Source: an uncultured Acidimicrobiales bacterium
GTDB lineage: Bacteria > Actinomycetota > Acidimicrobiia > Acidimicrobiales > SHLQ01
Length of the DNA: 32,658 bases
Assembly (NCBI GenBank): GCA_905479685.1
Contig: CAJQNJ010000119.1
Location: forward strand, 1 to 32,658
Reading direction: 5' to 3'
Shown piece after piece: positions 14,638 to 23,081 of the stretch (positions within the stretch are counted from its first letter, which is position 1; every line of letters starts with the position of its first letter). Below the pieces are notes generated by a model. That model saw only the letters and a program-made list of their open reading frames with translations. It had not been told where the DNA came from and searched no databases. The position numbers were made by a program, and so were the translations under genes.

Positions 14638-15969
14638 TCAGGAACGTGTCTTGACGTCGGGAGTGAACGGGCGCGGTACGCCCTTGTTGCGGGCCGCGGT
14701 CACGCATGCAACGACGAAGAAGATGAACGAGATGTCGCGGCGAACGACTCCCGCTTCGGTCAGCGAGAAGATCAGGGAATATGAGATCAAGACGATCGGT
14801 ACGAGTCCAACCGCTGTCGGCACGGCACGAATGTTGCGCGCTCCCCAGATGAGGCCGCGGAGGAAGATCCCGAGCAACAACACGGGACCCATGGGCCCCA
14901 GGTACAGCCAGGCATCGATGAACGCATTGTGTGCATGAGGTGAATCAAACTGCGCCCGAATCAGCACCTCGAACGACGCGCGATCGGTGTCCCAGAATGC
15001 GAGCCAACCGTGTCCAAACCATGGCTTGTTCGCGATCCCGTAGGTGAACGAGTCCTGCCAGAGTGGGAGGCGGCCCGTGAAGGTGCTGTCCTTGCCGAGC
15101 AACCCGGTGGCGACCACAAGGTTCGTCCCGGCGAGAGCTGTGAGTATGGAGAACACCGTGACCATCGCAACGGCGGTTGCGCCGTAGAAGGTCTTGCGGC
15201 CCCGGAAACCGAGGAACACGGCCAACAACGCGATCAAGCCGCCGGTCGCTCCGAGCGATGTTGCAGAGTCGCTTGCTATGACCTGCACCAGTGCCAGCAG
15301 AGCCAGGATCGGCCAAACAAAGAAGCTTCGACGTATTCGAGCCAAGAAGCTGAACACGACGAAACTCAGCGATGCGATTCGGCCCAGTTCGTTCTTGGTG
15401 GTGAAGACGCCACTCCATTGCGATTTTCCTTCTGTCGACACATTGATGGTGTCCAACCCAAAGTCTTGGAAGACGAAGATGAAGATGTAGTTGATGAACA
15501 GGCCGATTGCCAGACCGATACCAGCGAGATACAACATCTCCTCGAGCTGGAAACGAGAGGCGAAGTAAAGACCTACCAGCAACGTGATGATGAGCACGAT
15601 GGAAGCAGAGAGCGTCTCGCCGATGTTGACGGACCACACGGTCGAGAGCGTCGCCAGGCCGACGAGCGCGATCAGCAAAGGCTCCCTACCCGCTGCGGCA
15701 GCTGCGACATGCCAATTGCCGTTGAAGCCCAACCAGACGACGCCGAGGAATGACAAGAAGACGAGTGTGGTGACCGGACTGCCGCCCTCGACCGTCCCCG
15801 CCGATCCGTTCGACACGCGCGTGAACCACTCCATGGGGAGGGAGAACGAGAAGACGAACAACATGATCCCGCCGACGATCCGCTCGAGCATGCCCGGGCG
15901 TCGAAGAAACGGTTCCATCGATGGGGCATCGGTGATGTTCTGGACGGTTATTTCCCGGGTGGAAGTCAC
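14638..15969 (-). CDS. O-antigen ligase/polymerase family membrane protein
   Basis: 443-residue integral membrane protein with about eleven hydrophobic segments and a large extracytoplasmic loop. It belongs to the O-antigen ligase (Wzy/WaaL) superfamily: TKNELGRIASL (191-201), TFTGRLPLW (296-304), a GHGW turn (319-322) and the His motif PHAHNAF (344-350) in the loop before a Leu/Gly-rich helix. In a locus with a Wzx flippase and Wzz/BY-kinases, polymerisation of repeat units (Wzy role) is the best guess; ligation to a surface acceptor is the alternative. The start is GTG 15969, one base after the stop of the second BY-kinase, so they are coupled. The next gene downstream is separated by about 160 bases that include the tandem repeat. 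Confidence 0.87.
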   Translation of the reverse strand: MTSTREITVQNITDAPSMEPFLRRPGMLERIVGGIMLFVFSFSLPMEWFTRVSNGSAGTVEGGSPVTTLVFLSFLGVVWLGFNGNWHVAAAAAGREPLLIALVGLATLSTVWSVNIGETLSASIVLIITLLVGLYFASRFQLEEMLYLAGIGLAIGLFINYIFIFVFQDFGLDTINVSTEGKSQWSGVFTTKNELGRIASLSFVVFSFLARIRRSFFVWPILALLALVQVIASDSATSLGATGGLIALLAVFLGFRGRKTFYGATAVAMVTVFSILTALAGTNLVVATGLLGKDSTFTGRLPLWQDSFTYGIANKPWFGHGWLAFWDTDRASFEVLIRAQFDSPHAHNAFIDAWLYLGPMGPVLLLGIFLRGLIWGARNIRAVPTAVGLVPIVLISYSLIFSLTEAGVVRRDISFIFFVVACVTAARNKGVPRPFTPDVKTRS

Positions 15970-15970
15970 G

Positions 15971-17623
15971 TCACTGCGCAGACCGTGAGGCGGTGACCTT
16001 TTCGTAGGCGTATCGATCCTTGCGAAGCACCGAACCGCCGATGTCGCTGTTGTCGCGGTTCAGGATTGCGCCGACCACCGTGCCACCCGCTCGATCGATG
16101 TCCGCGCGCACTCGCAGCAGCGTGTCCGTATCGGTCCGGCTGCTGTCGACAACTATGATGACCCCATCGACTGCGGTTGCGATGCTGGACGCATCGGCAG
16201 CGCTGAGCACCGGGGGTGCATCGACGAGGATGATGTCGAACTGCTCTGCCAGCTCATCCATCAGGCTGGCGAACCGGTTTGTTGCCAGGAGCTCGCCGGG
16301 GTTGGGTGGGGGAGGACCGGCTGGAACCACGACCAGCCCGGGCGTGCCCGGAACCGAGACCATGATGTCGGTGACAGTCGGATCGGTGAGCCAGTCACCG
16401 AGCCCTTTCTGTGTGGAGGGAATTCCGAGCACCTTTTCAAGGGTGGGGCGCCGAAGGTCCGCGTTCACGAGGCAGACCTTCGTCTCGCCCTGAGCGAGTG
16501 CAATCGCCAGATTGGCCGCGGTGGTCGACTTGCCCTCGGCTGGTCGAGCGCTCGTGATGAGGAAGGATTCGGCATCACGTGTCGAACCGAGGAACTGGAC
16601 CGACGAACGAAGGCGCCGGAATGCCTCTCGCGAGCGTTGGACCTTGGCAGATCGACCTCCCGAGAGCATCACGATTGCCGATGAACCGCTGCGATAGGCC
16701 ATGCCGAACGATGGAATCGAGGCCAGAACACTTGTGCCGAGCGCGAGTTCGACATCGCTGGACTCTCGAGCCGTTCGATCGAGGCGGTGCAGGACGAAGG
16801 CCAACGCTGCGCCCATACCCAAGCCGAGTATCAAACTCAGCGCCCGAATGATGTTGTCAGAAAAGCCAGTCGGAACGGTGGGCAGATCGGCCGACTGCAA
16901 AACTTCAGCTGGTGCCGCTCGAGTGTTCAGCACAATTTCGGCTTCGGTAATTTGGTTTGTCCTCTCTCGGAGGTCTCTGGAGAGGTCACTGTGCAACGAT
17001 CGATTGGAATTGACCTGCGCGTTGGCCGCCGACGCCCCATTGCTTCCCTCGACCTGCGCGTCGGCCTTTCTGACGAGGACGACGAGTTCTGCGTCGAGCT
17101 TGTCGATTTCCTCATTGATTGTGTCAACCGTCTGTGACAGTTCTTCGATCAACGCACGGTCCACTTCGACGCCTTCCGAGACGCGCTTTGCCACATAATT
17201 GCGGGCAAAGGAGTTCACCGTGTCCTGCGCGACAGCGGGATCGATGTGGACGAATGTCAGTTCCAAGGTGTCACTCTTGTCGACGAAGGTCACATCGAGG
17301 TCACGCAGCAACAGCAACGGTGAGGTCGTGAGTCCGAGGTCGGCGGCAACAAGGCTGGCTACCGCATTCGAGTCGACGACCTCGCGCTCGCGTTCGAGGG
17401 CAGGCGTTTCGAGCTTGCCCTGAACCGATCCTGCATTCGTCGCATTGACGAGGACCTTCGCAGACGCTGCCCAGGTATTTTCGCGGGTGGTCGTGAACAG
17501 CACGCCAGCGCCGAGACCGAGGGCCGCGCACAGGACGATCAGCCACTTGCGTTGCCGGATCGCGGCCAGGTAGTCCTCGAGCCCCGGCGTCTCTTTCGCC
17601 TGGGATCCAGATTCATACATCAT
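15971..17623 (-). CDS. Wzz/BY-kinase, polysaccharide co-polymerase (copy 2)
   Basis: 550-residue inner-membrane protein with a Wzz domain followed by a tyrosine-kinase domain. TM1 about 27-45, an extracytoplasmic helical region (about 150-235) with long coiled-coil character, a PxxP segment before TM2 (about 258-278), Walker A ARPAEGKS (359-366), Walker A' VNADLRRP (386-393) and Walker B IILVDAPP (464-471). The kinase motifs are closer to the textbook than in the copy at 1635-3179. The tail has Tyr538 and Tyr540 in another YAY motif. The role is control of chain length together with the ligase/polymerase gene that starts one base after its stop. ATG 17623 has a GGAG about ten bases upstream; the alternative ATG at 17620 is less well spaced. 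Confidence 0.93.
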   Translation of the reverse strand: MMYESGSQAKETPGLEDYLAAIRQRKWLIVLCAALGLGAGVLFTTTRENTWAASAKVLVNATNAGSVQGKLETPALEREREVVDSNAVASLVAADLGLTTSPLLLLRDLDVTFVDKSDTLELTFVHIDPAVAQDTVNSFARNYVAKRVSEGVEVDRALIEELSQTVDTINEEIDKLDAELVVLVRKADAQVEGSNGASAANAQVNSNRSLHSDLSRDLRERTNQITEAEIVLNTRAAPAEVLQSADLPTVPTGFSDNIIRALSLILGLGMGAALAFVLHRLDRTARESSDVELALGTSVLASIPSFGMAYRSGSSAIVMLSGGRSAKVQRSREAFRRLRSSVQFLGSTRDAESFLITSARPAEGKSTTAANLAIALAQGETKVCLVNADLRRPTLEKVLGIPSTQKGLGDWLTDPTVTDIMVSVPGTPGLVVVPAGPPPPNPGELLATNRFASLMDELAEQFDIILVDAPPVLSAADASSIATAVDGVIIVVDSSRTDTDTLLRVRADIDRAGGTVVGAILNRDNSDIGGSVLRKDRYAYEKVTASRSAQ

Positions 17624-17670
17624 GAGGGGAACGCTCCTCGTCGTTGGGTGTCATCGTACTTCTGCCACGC

Positions 17671-18816
17671 TCATTGAGGGGGGCATGGGCCCACGTCGGC
17701 GATGAGTGGACGGTGGTCGGAGAATCGGGTGTCTTCGGACAATGCATTGGCGGTGCACAGATCGTCGCTGATGAGAATGTGATCGAGTCGCGCGAAGATC
17801 AGTGACCACGGGAGCGGACGATCCGCTGTCGGGACCGCCCAGCCGCTGTGGCGCATGCCATCGTTCATCTCCCGCGTGAGCGTGCGATATCCCTGGCCTC
17901 GATCGACGGTGTTGAAGTCTCCGAGCATGACAACGGGCAGGATTTCTGCTTCCACGGCATTCGTGATCGCTTCCACGAGCTCGATGTGGCCGGAGGCTGT
18001 GAGCTGGTACGGGCCTTCGCCGGGGATCGGGCGGGGAATGTGAAGCGCATAGACGATCACCGGTCCATCGTCGGAGGCGACCTCGACTCGAAACCCCGGG
18101 AGGCCGCCGGGAAAGACGTCAGCTATCGGATCTTCCAGAACCTGAAGCTCGAACTTCGAGTAGATCCCGATGCTCGGCAACCCGTTGCGTCGATAGGTGT
18201 CTCCGTCGGGTACCAGGCCCTGCTCGTTCTGCTGTTGACGCTCGAGCGAAAGAATGTCGGCGTGCGCGTTTGGAAAGCGGCCACGGAACTCCGCATCGTG
18301 CGCTTCGGTCAGCTCGATCCCGACGAGCAGGTCGGGATCCCGTCGGTTCACGAAGTATCCCGAATCGTTGTCGCTGAAGAAGTAGAGGCCAGCGTTGAGG
18401 GTCGCCGCTCGGAACGATGACTCGGGCGCTGGTCCGTTCGTGGGGCGCCACGGCAAGATCACCGCAACCACGAAGAACAGAACGAGTGATATCAGAACGG
18501 ACAGCCAACGGAGACTCCGGCGCAACACCGCGGCGAAGAACGAAATAGCAACGCCAAAAAGAATCACGACGGGCAACAGGATGGCCACGAACTCCATCAC
18601 GGGGTGAACGGAGCGGAACACGAACCACAGCCAGGGCGTAATCGGAGCGAGCCACATCAGACCCCGGCGGCTCATCCGAAAAGCGCGTTCAGTGGAAGCA
18701 TCCATTTCCACAGGCGCTGGTGTCTCGTTGGCCGAGGGGACATCGATGCGCAGATCGGCCGCGGTGCTCACAGTCTCTGAGCGTATGGTCGATGACGGAT
18801 CTTGGGAATGAGTCAT
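17671..18816 (-). CDS. membrane-bound EEP-family (endo/exonuclease/phosphatase) protein
   Basis: 381 residues: a cytoplasmic N-terminal tail (1-52), three hydrophobic segments (about 53-69, 72-95, 100-122) and an endonuclease/exonuclease/phosphatase domain (about 133-378). The metal and catalytic residues are in place: Asn141 (RAATLNAG), Glu168 (GIELTE), His259 (ALHIPRP), the GDFNT motif (299-303), Asp345-His346 and SDHRP (366-370). With three membrane passes the domain probably lies outside the cytoplasm, which argues for a phosphodiesterase or phosphatase acting on lipid-linked or surface material rather than a nuclease of cellular DNA; this is inference. It heads the minus-strand run that continues with the BY-kinase 47 bases on. 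The aceE stop lies 79 bases upstream. Confidence 0.83.
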   Translation of the reverse strand: MTHSQDPSSTIRSETVSTAADLRIDVPSANETPAPVEMDASTERAFRMSRRGLMWLAPITPWLWFVFRSVHPVMEFVAILLPVVILFGVAISFFAAVLRRSLRWLSVLISLVLFFVVAVILPWRPTNGPAPESSFRAATLNAGLYFFSDNDSGYFVNRRDPDLLVGIELTEAHDAEFRGRFPNAHADILSLERQQQNEQGLVPDGDTYRRNGLPSIGIYSKFELQVLEDPIADVFPGGLPGFRVEVASDDGPVIVYALHIPRPIPGEGPYQLTASGHIELVEAITNAVEAEILPVVMLGDFNTVDRGQGYRTLTREMNDGMRHSGWAVPTADRPLPWSLIFARLDHILISDDLCTANALSEDTRFSDHRPLIADVGPCPPQ

Positions 18817-18895
18817 ATGAATCGAATGACGCTAGTTCGATATCGTGTGGCCGGGTCAGATCACCGACGGCATCGCCAAAGTCAACGCATAGTGC

Positions 18896-21598
18896 TCAGT
18901 GCGAGTGCGCTGGGTCGGGTGCATTCGGGTCCAGCCCGTACCGCTCGATCGCGCCGACGACGACATCGCGATCGATGGCACCTTCGTCGGCGAGTGCCGA
19001 CAGTGTCGCCACGACGACGTGTGCCGTGTCGACCTCGAAGAACGAGCGCAGGGCTTCCCTGGTGTCCGAACGACCGAAGCCGTCGGTGCCAAGCGGCACG
19101 AACCGGCCGGGCACCCACCGGGCGATCTGATCGGGCACCGCCTTCATGTAATCCGATACCGCGACGATTGGACCCCCGACGGTGGCGAGTTTCGTCGTGA
19201 CGTCGGCGGCGATGATGTCATCGGTGACCCGAATCCGATTCGCGCGTTCGGCCGCGAGAGCGTTCTCTCGGACCTTCTTGTACGACGTGGCGCTCCACAG
19301 CTCAGCTCCGACGTCGTAGTGGTCCGCGAGTTCGGCTTGAGCTTCGCGGGCAGCACCTTGTGCCGAACCCGAGAACAGAATCGCTGCGCGATGTGTTCGT
19401 TCCGGCGCATCGCCCCATTGGTACAACCCGGACAAGATGTCGGCATCGGTCACGTGGTCAGGGCGCGCCGGCATCTCGTAGTTCTCGTTGTAGATCGTGA
19501 GGTAATAGAAGACGTCCTCGCCACCTTCGGCTCCGTCGCCGTACATCCGACGAAGACCTTCTTTGATGATCGCGCCGAGTTCGTATGCATATGAGGGGTC
19601 ATAGGCCTCGCACGACGGAACCGTCGAGGCGAGCAGGAGGCTGTGTCCGTCCTGGTGCTGCAATCCCTCGCCCATCAGTGTCGTTCGACCGGCTGTGGCG
19701 CCCATGAGGAATCCTCGTGCGCGCGAATCTGCCGCGGACCAGATCAGGTCGCCGACCCGCTGAAATCCGAACATCGAGTAGAAGGTGAAGAACGGAACCA
19801 TGGGGACTCCGTAGTTCGCATAACTCGTGGCGGCAGCAATGAAACTCGCCATCGAGCCCGCTTCGGTGATCCCCTCTTCGAGAATCTGACCATCGGTGTC
19901 CTCGGAGTAGGAAAGAAGCAGTTCGTGGTCGACGGGTTCGTAGAGCTGCCCAAACGGGGCATAGATCTCGAATTCTCGAAACATCGAATCCATTCCGAAG
20001 GTGCGTGCCTCGTCGGGAATGATCGGCACAACTCGAGGTCCGAAGTCCTGGTCTCGCATCATCGATCGGAGCGTCGCGGTGAACACCATGGTCGTCGACA
20101 CCTCGCGACCCCCTGACCCCTTGTCGAGGTCATCGAAGATCGACTCCTGCGGCAGGATGAGTGGCCGCCGAGTGCGGACCACTCTCCTCGGGAGAGCTCC
20201 ATCGAGCTGTGCTCGCCGCTGTAACAGGTATTGCATCTCGGCCGAATCGGGAGCGGGCTTGTAGTACGGCGGCATGGCGTCGTCCAGAGCAGACTCGGGA
20301 ATCTCGTCTTCGAGATGCAGGCGCTCGCGCATCTCGAGCATTTGTTCCTTGTTCATCTTCTTGAGTTGGTGTGTGCTGTTGCGGGCTTCGAAGCCCTGTC
20401 CGAGCGTCCAACCCTTGATGGTCTTGGCCAAGATCACCGTTGGTCGTTCGGTTTCGTCTACGGCAGCCTTGTACGCGGCGTACAGCTTCTGGTAGTCATG
20501 GCCGCCGCGAGGGAGGTTGCGGAGATCTTCGTCGGTCAAATGTTCCACCAGCTTGCGCAACCGAGGATCAGGTCCGAAGAAGTGCTCTCGGACGTAGCTT
20601 CCCGGCTCGACGGCGTACCGCTGGAACTCGCCGTCGACAACAGTGTTCATCTTGTTCAGGAGAACACCGTCGACATCGCGTGCGAGGAGCTCATCCCACT
20701 TGGATCCCCAGACGACCTTGATGACGTTCCAACCGGCCCCCCGGAAGCTGCCTTCGAGCTCTTGAATGATCTTCGAGTTGCCGCGGACCGGTCCGTCGAG
20801 GCGTTGCAGGTTGCAGTTGACCACCCAGATGAGGTTGCTGAGACCTGATCGACCGGCGAGCGATATCGCGCCGAGTGTCTCGGGTTCATCGGTCTCGCCA
20901 TCACCGAGGAAGGCCCACACCTTTCCTGCCGAAGCATCGTCGATGCGACGCTGCGTGAGGTACCGAGCAAAACGAGCATGGTAGATCGAGTTGATCGGGC
21001 CGAGACCCATCGACACGGTCGGGAACTCCCAGAACTCGGGCATGAGCCGGGGGTGTGGATACGAGGACAGCCCCTTGCCGCTGATCTCCATCCGGAAATG
21101 ATCGAGGTTCTCTTCGGTGAGACGCCCCTCGAGAAAGGCGCGGGCGTAGATCCCCGGAGCGGCGTGTCCCTGCATGTAGATGTGATCCCCGGCAAGGCCG
21201 TCATCCTTGCCACGCCAGAAGTGGTTGAAGCCCACGTCGTAGAGCGATGCCGACGATGCGAACGAAGAGAGGTGACCACCGATGCCGTCCGCCTTCTTGT
21301 TGGCCCGCACGACCATGGCCGCAGCATTCCAACGGATGAAGGCTCGGATACGGCGTTCGATGTGTTCGTCACCGGGGAAGAAGGGTTGGTCTTCAGTCGG
21401 AATCGTGTTGACGTACGGCGTCCACACGGAGGGGGCAGTTCCGATCTGCATCTCCTGAGAACGGGCCATCAGACGACTCATCAGATATCGGGCGCGCTGC
21501 TTGCCAGCGCCTGAGGCAACCGCATCCAGCGAGTCGAGCCATTCCTGGGTCTCGTCGGGATCGATGTCGTGGAGCTGCTGGGAGAAGTTCTCGTGCAT
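18896..21598 (-). CDS. aceE: pyruvate dehydrogenase E1 component, homodimeric type
   Basis: 900-residue thiamine-diphosphate enzyme that decarboxylates pyruvate and passes the acetyl group to the lipoyl E2 of the pyruvate dehydrogenase complex, in the cytoplasm. The TPP motif runs from GDGE (232-235) to NCN (261-263). HxxGHAAPG-type and YPHPRLMPEFWEFPTVSMGLGP stretches match AceE closely, and the length fits the family (about 890-930). ATG 21598 is chosen because the protein then starts MHENFSQQL and runs into DPDETQEWLDSLD, which is the usual AceE beginning; the longer open frame upstream lies antisense to the RNase H gene. No E2 or E3 gene is adjacent. The gene is divergent from rnhA. Confidence 0.96.
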   Translation of the reverse strand: MHENFSQQLHDIDPDETQEWLDSLDAVASGAGKQRARYLMSRLMARSQEMQIGTAPSVWTPYVNTIPTEDQPFFPGDEHIERRIRAFIRWNAAAMVVRANKKADGIGGHLSSFASSASLYDVGFNHFWRGKDDGLAGDHIYMQGHAAPGIYARAFLEGRLTEENLDHFRMEISGKGLSSYPHPRLMPEFWEFPTVSMGLGPINSIYHARFARYLTQRRIDDASAGKVWAFLGDGETDEPETLGAISLAGRSGLSNLIWVVNCNLQRLDGPVRGNSKIIQELEGSFRGAGWNVIKVVWGSKWDELLARDVDGVLLNKMNTVVDGEFQRYAVEPGSYVREHFFGPDPRLRKLVEHLTDEDLRNLPRGGHDYQKLYAAYKAAVDETERPTVILAKTIKGWTLGQGFEARNSTHQLKKMNKEQMLEMRERLHLEDEIPESALDDAMPPYYKPAPDSAEMQYLLQRRAQLDGALPRRVVRTRRPLILPQESIFDDLDKGSGGREVSTTMVFTATLRSMMRDQDFGPRVVPIIPDEARTFGMDSMFREFEIYAPFGQLYEPVDHELLLSYSEDTDGQILEEGITEAGSMASFIAAATSYANYGVPMVPFFTFYSMFGFQRVGDLIWSAADSRARGFLMGATAGRTTLMGEGLQHQDGHSLLLASTVPSCEAYDPSYAYELGAIIKEGLRRMYGDGAEGGEDVFYYLTIYNENYEMPARPDHVTDADILSGLYQWGDAPERTHRAAILFSGSAQGAAREAQAELADHYDVGAELWSATSYKKVRENALAAERANRIRVTDDIIAADVTTKLATVGGPIVAVSDYMKAVPDQIARWVPGRFVPLGTDGFGRSDTREALRSFFEVDTAHVVVATLSALADEGAIDRDVVVGAIERYGLDPNAPDPAHSH

Positions 21599-21642
21599 AT
21601 ACGTGCAGTCTCTCAACCAAGTCGGAAAATAGGAAACTTCTG

Positions 21643-21675
21643 CCGATGTTTCTCTCCGAAGAAAGGAAACATCGG
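21643..21675. promoter_or_regulatory. 9-bp inverted repeat between aceE and rnhA
   Basis: CCGATGTTT (21643-21651) and AAACATCGG (21667-21675) form a perfect inverted repeat with a 15-base spacer. It sits 45 to 77 bases upstream of the aceE ATG and 17 to 49 bases upstream of the rnhA ATG. The position suits an operator controlling one or both divergent genes, or a 5' UTR hairpin. Confidence 0.5.
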
Positions 21676-21691
21676 GGCATGCTGGTTGGCC

Positions 21692-22258
21692 ATGACGCTC
21701 TTTGACCCCGATCCCTTCGACAGTGATCCCATCGGTGGTGGGCCTGACAACCCCACTCGATCCATCGATTCGATCAAAGATCAGGTCGTGAAAGTCTCCA
21801 CGGGCACAACCGACCGACGTGAGGTCTTCACCGACGGCGCATGCAGCGGCAACCCCGGTCCGGGTGGATGGGGATGGGTCATGCCCGAGGATCTCTGGGC
21901 ATCTGGGTCCGAGAACCCATCGACGAACCAACGAATGGAACTGATGGCGGTTCTCCATGCCGTCACCCACCTCGATGGCGCGCTCGAGATCGTGAGCGAT
22001 AGCACATACGTCGTCAACTGCTTCCGGGACGAGTGGTGGAAGGGCTGGGAACGTCGAGGGTGGCGCAACAGCCAGAAGAAGGACGTCGCGAACCAGGATC
22101 TTTGGAAGCCGCTGATCGCGAGCTACAAGATCAGCGATGTCACGTTTCGTTGGGTCAAGGGTCATGCCGGCAATCGTTGGAACGACGAAGCCGACCGACT
22201 TGCGGTGGAAGCTTCGATGGACGGCGGAAGCAAGGGTGTGGTGGTCTCCTTCTCCTAG
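21692..22258 (+). CDS. rnhA: ribonuclease HI
   Basis: 188-residue enzyme that cuts the RNA strand of RNA-DNA hybrids. All active-site residues are visible: Asp48 (FTDGACSGNPGPGGWG), Glu83 (TNQRMEL), Asp103 (IVSDSTYV), His158 (KGHAGN) and Asp168 (NDEADRLA). About 45 residues precede the RNase H fold, an acidic and probably disordered N-terminal extension not found in the E. coli enzyme. ATG 21692 is preferred; the open frame upstream crosses the inverted repeat and the aceE 5' region. The stop TAG at 22256-22258 lies inside the first copy of a 24-bp near-tandem repeat, so the last residues (VVSFS) may be repeat-derived. Confidence 0.94.
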   Translation: MTLFDPDPFDSDPIGGGPDNPTRSIDSIKDQVVKVSTGTTDRREVFTDGACSGNPGPGGWGWVMPEDLWASGSENPSTNQRMELMAVLHAVTHLDGALEIVSDSTYVVNCFRDEWWKGWERRGWRNSQKKDVANQDLWKPLIASYKISDVTFRWVKGHAGNRWNDEADRLAVEASMDGGSKGVVVSFS

Positions 22259-22301
22259 ACCTGGCCAAGAGCACGATTTCTCCTAGACCGGGCCAAGAGC
22301 A
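22250..22301. repeat. two near-identical 24-bp direct repeats
   Basis: The unit starting TTCTCCTAGACC and ending GGCCAAGAGCA is present at 22250-22273 and again at 22278-22301, with 23 of 24 bases identical (T or G at unit position 13) and a period of 28. The first copy contains the TAG stop of rnhA. The period and placement resemble the 25-bp tandem repeat at 14551-14600, although the base sequences differ. Confidence 0.8.
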
Positions 22302-22350
22302 GATCGAGTGATGCGGGAATAGCGCGGTGAATCGAGAGGGTTGCTCCTCC

Positions 22351-22635
22351 ATGGCAACAGCAACGTACAACGGTCGCATCATCGCCCAGAGTGACGACAC
22401 CACCTTCGTCGAGGGCAACCATTACTTCCCGCTCGAGTCGCTCGACAGGAGTGTCGTCACCGAGACCGATCGACACTCCGTGTGTCCGTGGAAGGGAACG
22501 GCCTCGTACTTCACACTCGACGTCGACGGTGAGACCGCGGAGAACGCAGCCTGGTACTACCCCGAACCCAAAGAAGGCGCAGAGCAGGTAGCCGGGAGAG
22601 TGGCCTTCTACGGTGTGGTCACGGTCGAGGCCTAG
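22351..22635 (+). CDS. DUF427 domain protein
   Basis: 94-residue cytoplasmic protein of the DUF427 family: MATATYNGRIIAQSDDT, a VEGNHYFP strand (23-30), a conserved CPWKGTASYF (47-56) and AAWYYPEP (69-76). The fold is a small beta-tent; biochemical function is unknown in the family. ATG 22351 is preceded by GAGAGGG at a normal distance, better than the ATG-like GTG at 22327. It follows rnhA by 92 bases that include the near-tandem repeat. Its TAG overlaps the TAG of the convergent SRPBCC gene as CTAG. Confidence 0.88.
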   Translation: MATATYNGRIIAQSDDTTFVEGNHYFPLESLDRSVVTETDRHSVCPWKGTASYFTLDVDGETAENAAWYYPEPKEGAEQVAGRVAFYGVVTVEA

Positions 22636-23081
22636 GCTTCGACCAACTGAGCCAGCTTCTCGAGGGTTTGTTCGATGTTGCCAAGGTGGCGATTCGGATA
22701 ACCCGCCTTCTCGATCACCATCGGCGATGTCGACGTCGACCAGTCGAAGGTCTCGGTCACCATCGTGCCCCCATCGACGGGTTCGAGTTCGTAGCGCCAG
22801 CGGTGTTTGCCGAAGTGCTGCCAGGCGATCAGGCGGTTCTCGTCGTACTCGACCACCTTGTTCGTGATCCGGTAGGGCAACGGTCCGAGCTTGACCGAGG
22901 CACCGAACTTCGACCCGAGCGTGAGCGGTTCGGACTTCCCCCGCGTCGCTTGCACCGTCCCCGACCCGTCTATCTCCGGATGCCGGCTCGCGTCCGACAC
23001 GATCGCAAAGATCTCCTCGGCCGACGCCTTGATCATCCGCGACGCACTCGTCTGCTTCGCTTCCATGTCAACACCGCTCAC
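22632..23081 (-). CDS. SRPBCC (START-like) family protein
   Basis: 149-residue small ligand-binding fold protein. After a basic start it has the SRPBCC opening SASRMIKASAEEIFAIVSDASRHPEIDGSG (a strand followed by a helix, about 12-41), a central strand with ITNKVVEYDENRLIAWQH (72-89), WRYELEPVDGGTMVTETFDW (94-113) and a long C-terminal helix (132-148). Polyketide-cyclase-like; the ligand is unknown. GTG 23081 overlaps the stop of the TIGR01777 gene upstream (GTGA), which suggests translational coupling; ATG 23066 is the other possible start. SRPBCC and TIGR01777 genes are often neighbours or fused in bacteria, which supports a linked role. Confidence 0.86.
   Translation of the reverse strand: MSGVDMEAKQTSASRMIKASAEEIFAIVSDASRHPEIDGSGTVQATRGKSEPLTLGSKFGASVKLGPLPYRITNKVVEYDENRLIAWQHFGKHRWRYELEPVDGGTMVTETFDWSTSTSPMVIEKAGYPNRHLGNIEQTLEKLAQLVEA

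Noticed and set aside
21599-22165. N-terminal extension of aceE to 1089 codons
   Set aside because: It runs antisense through rnhA, and the family's normal beginning is met at ATG 21598.
22250-22301. CRISPR array
   Set aside because: Only two copies, four-base spacing, and the first lies over a stop codon; no spacers of normal length and no cas genes.
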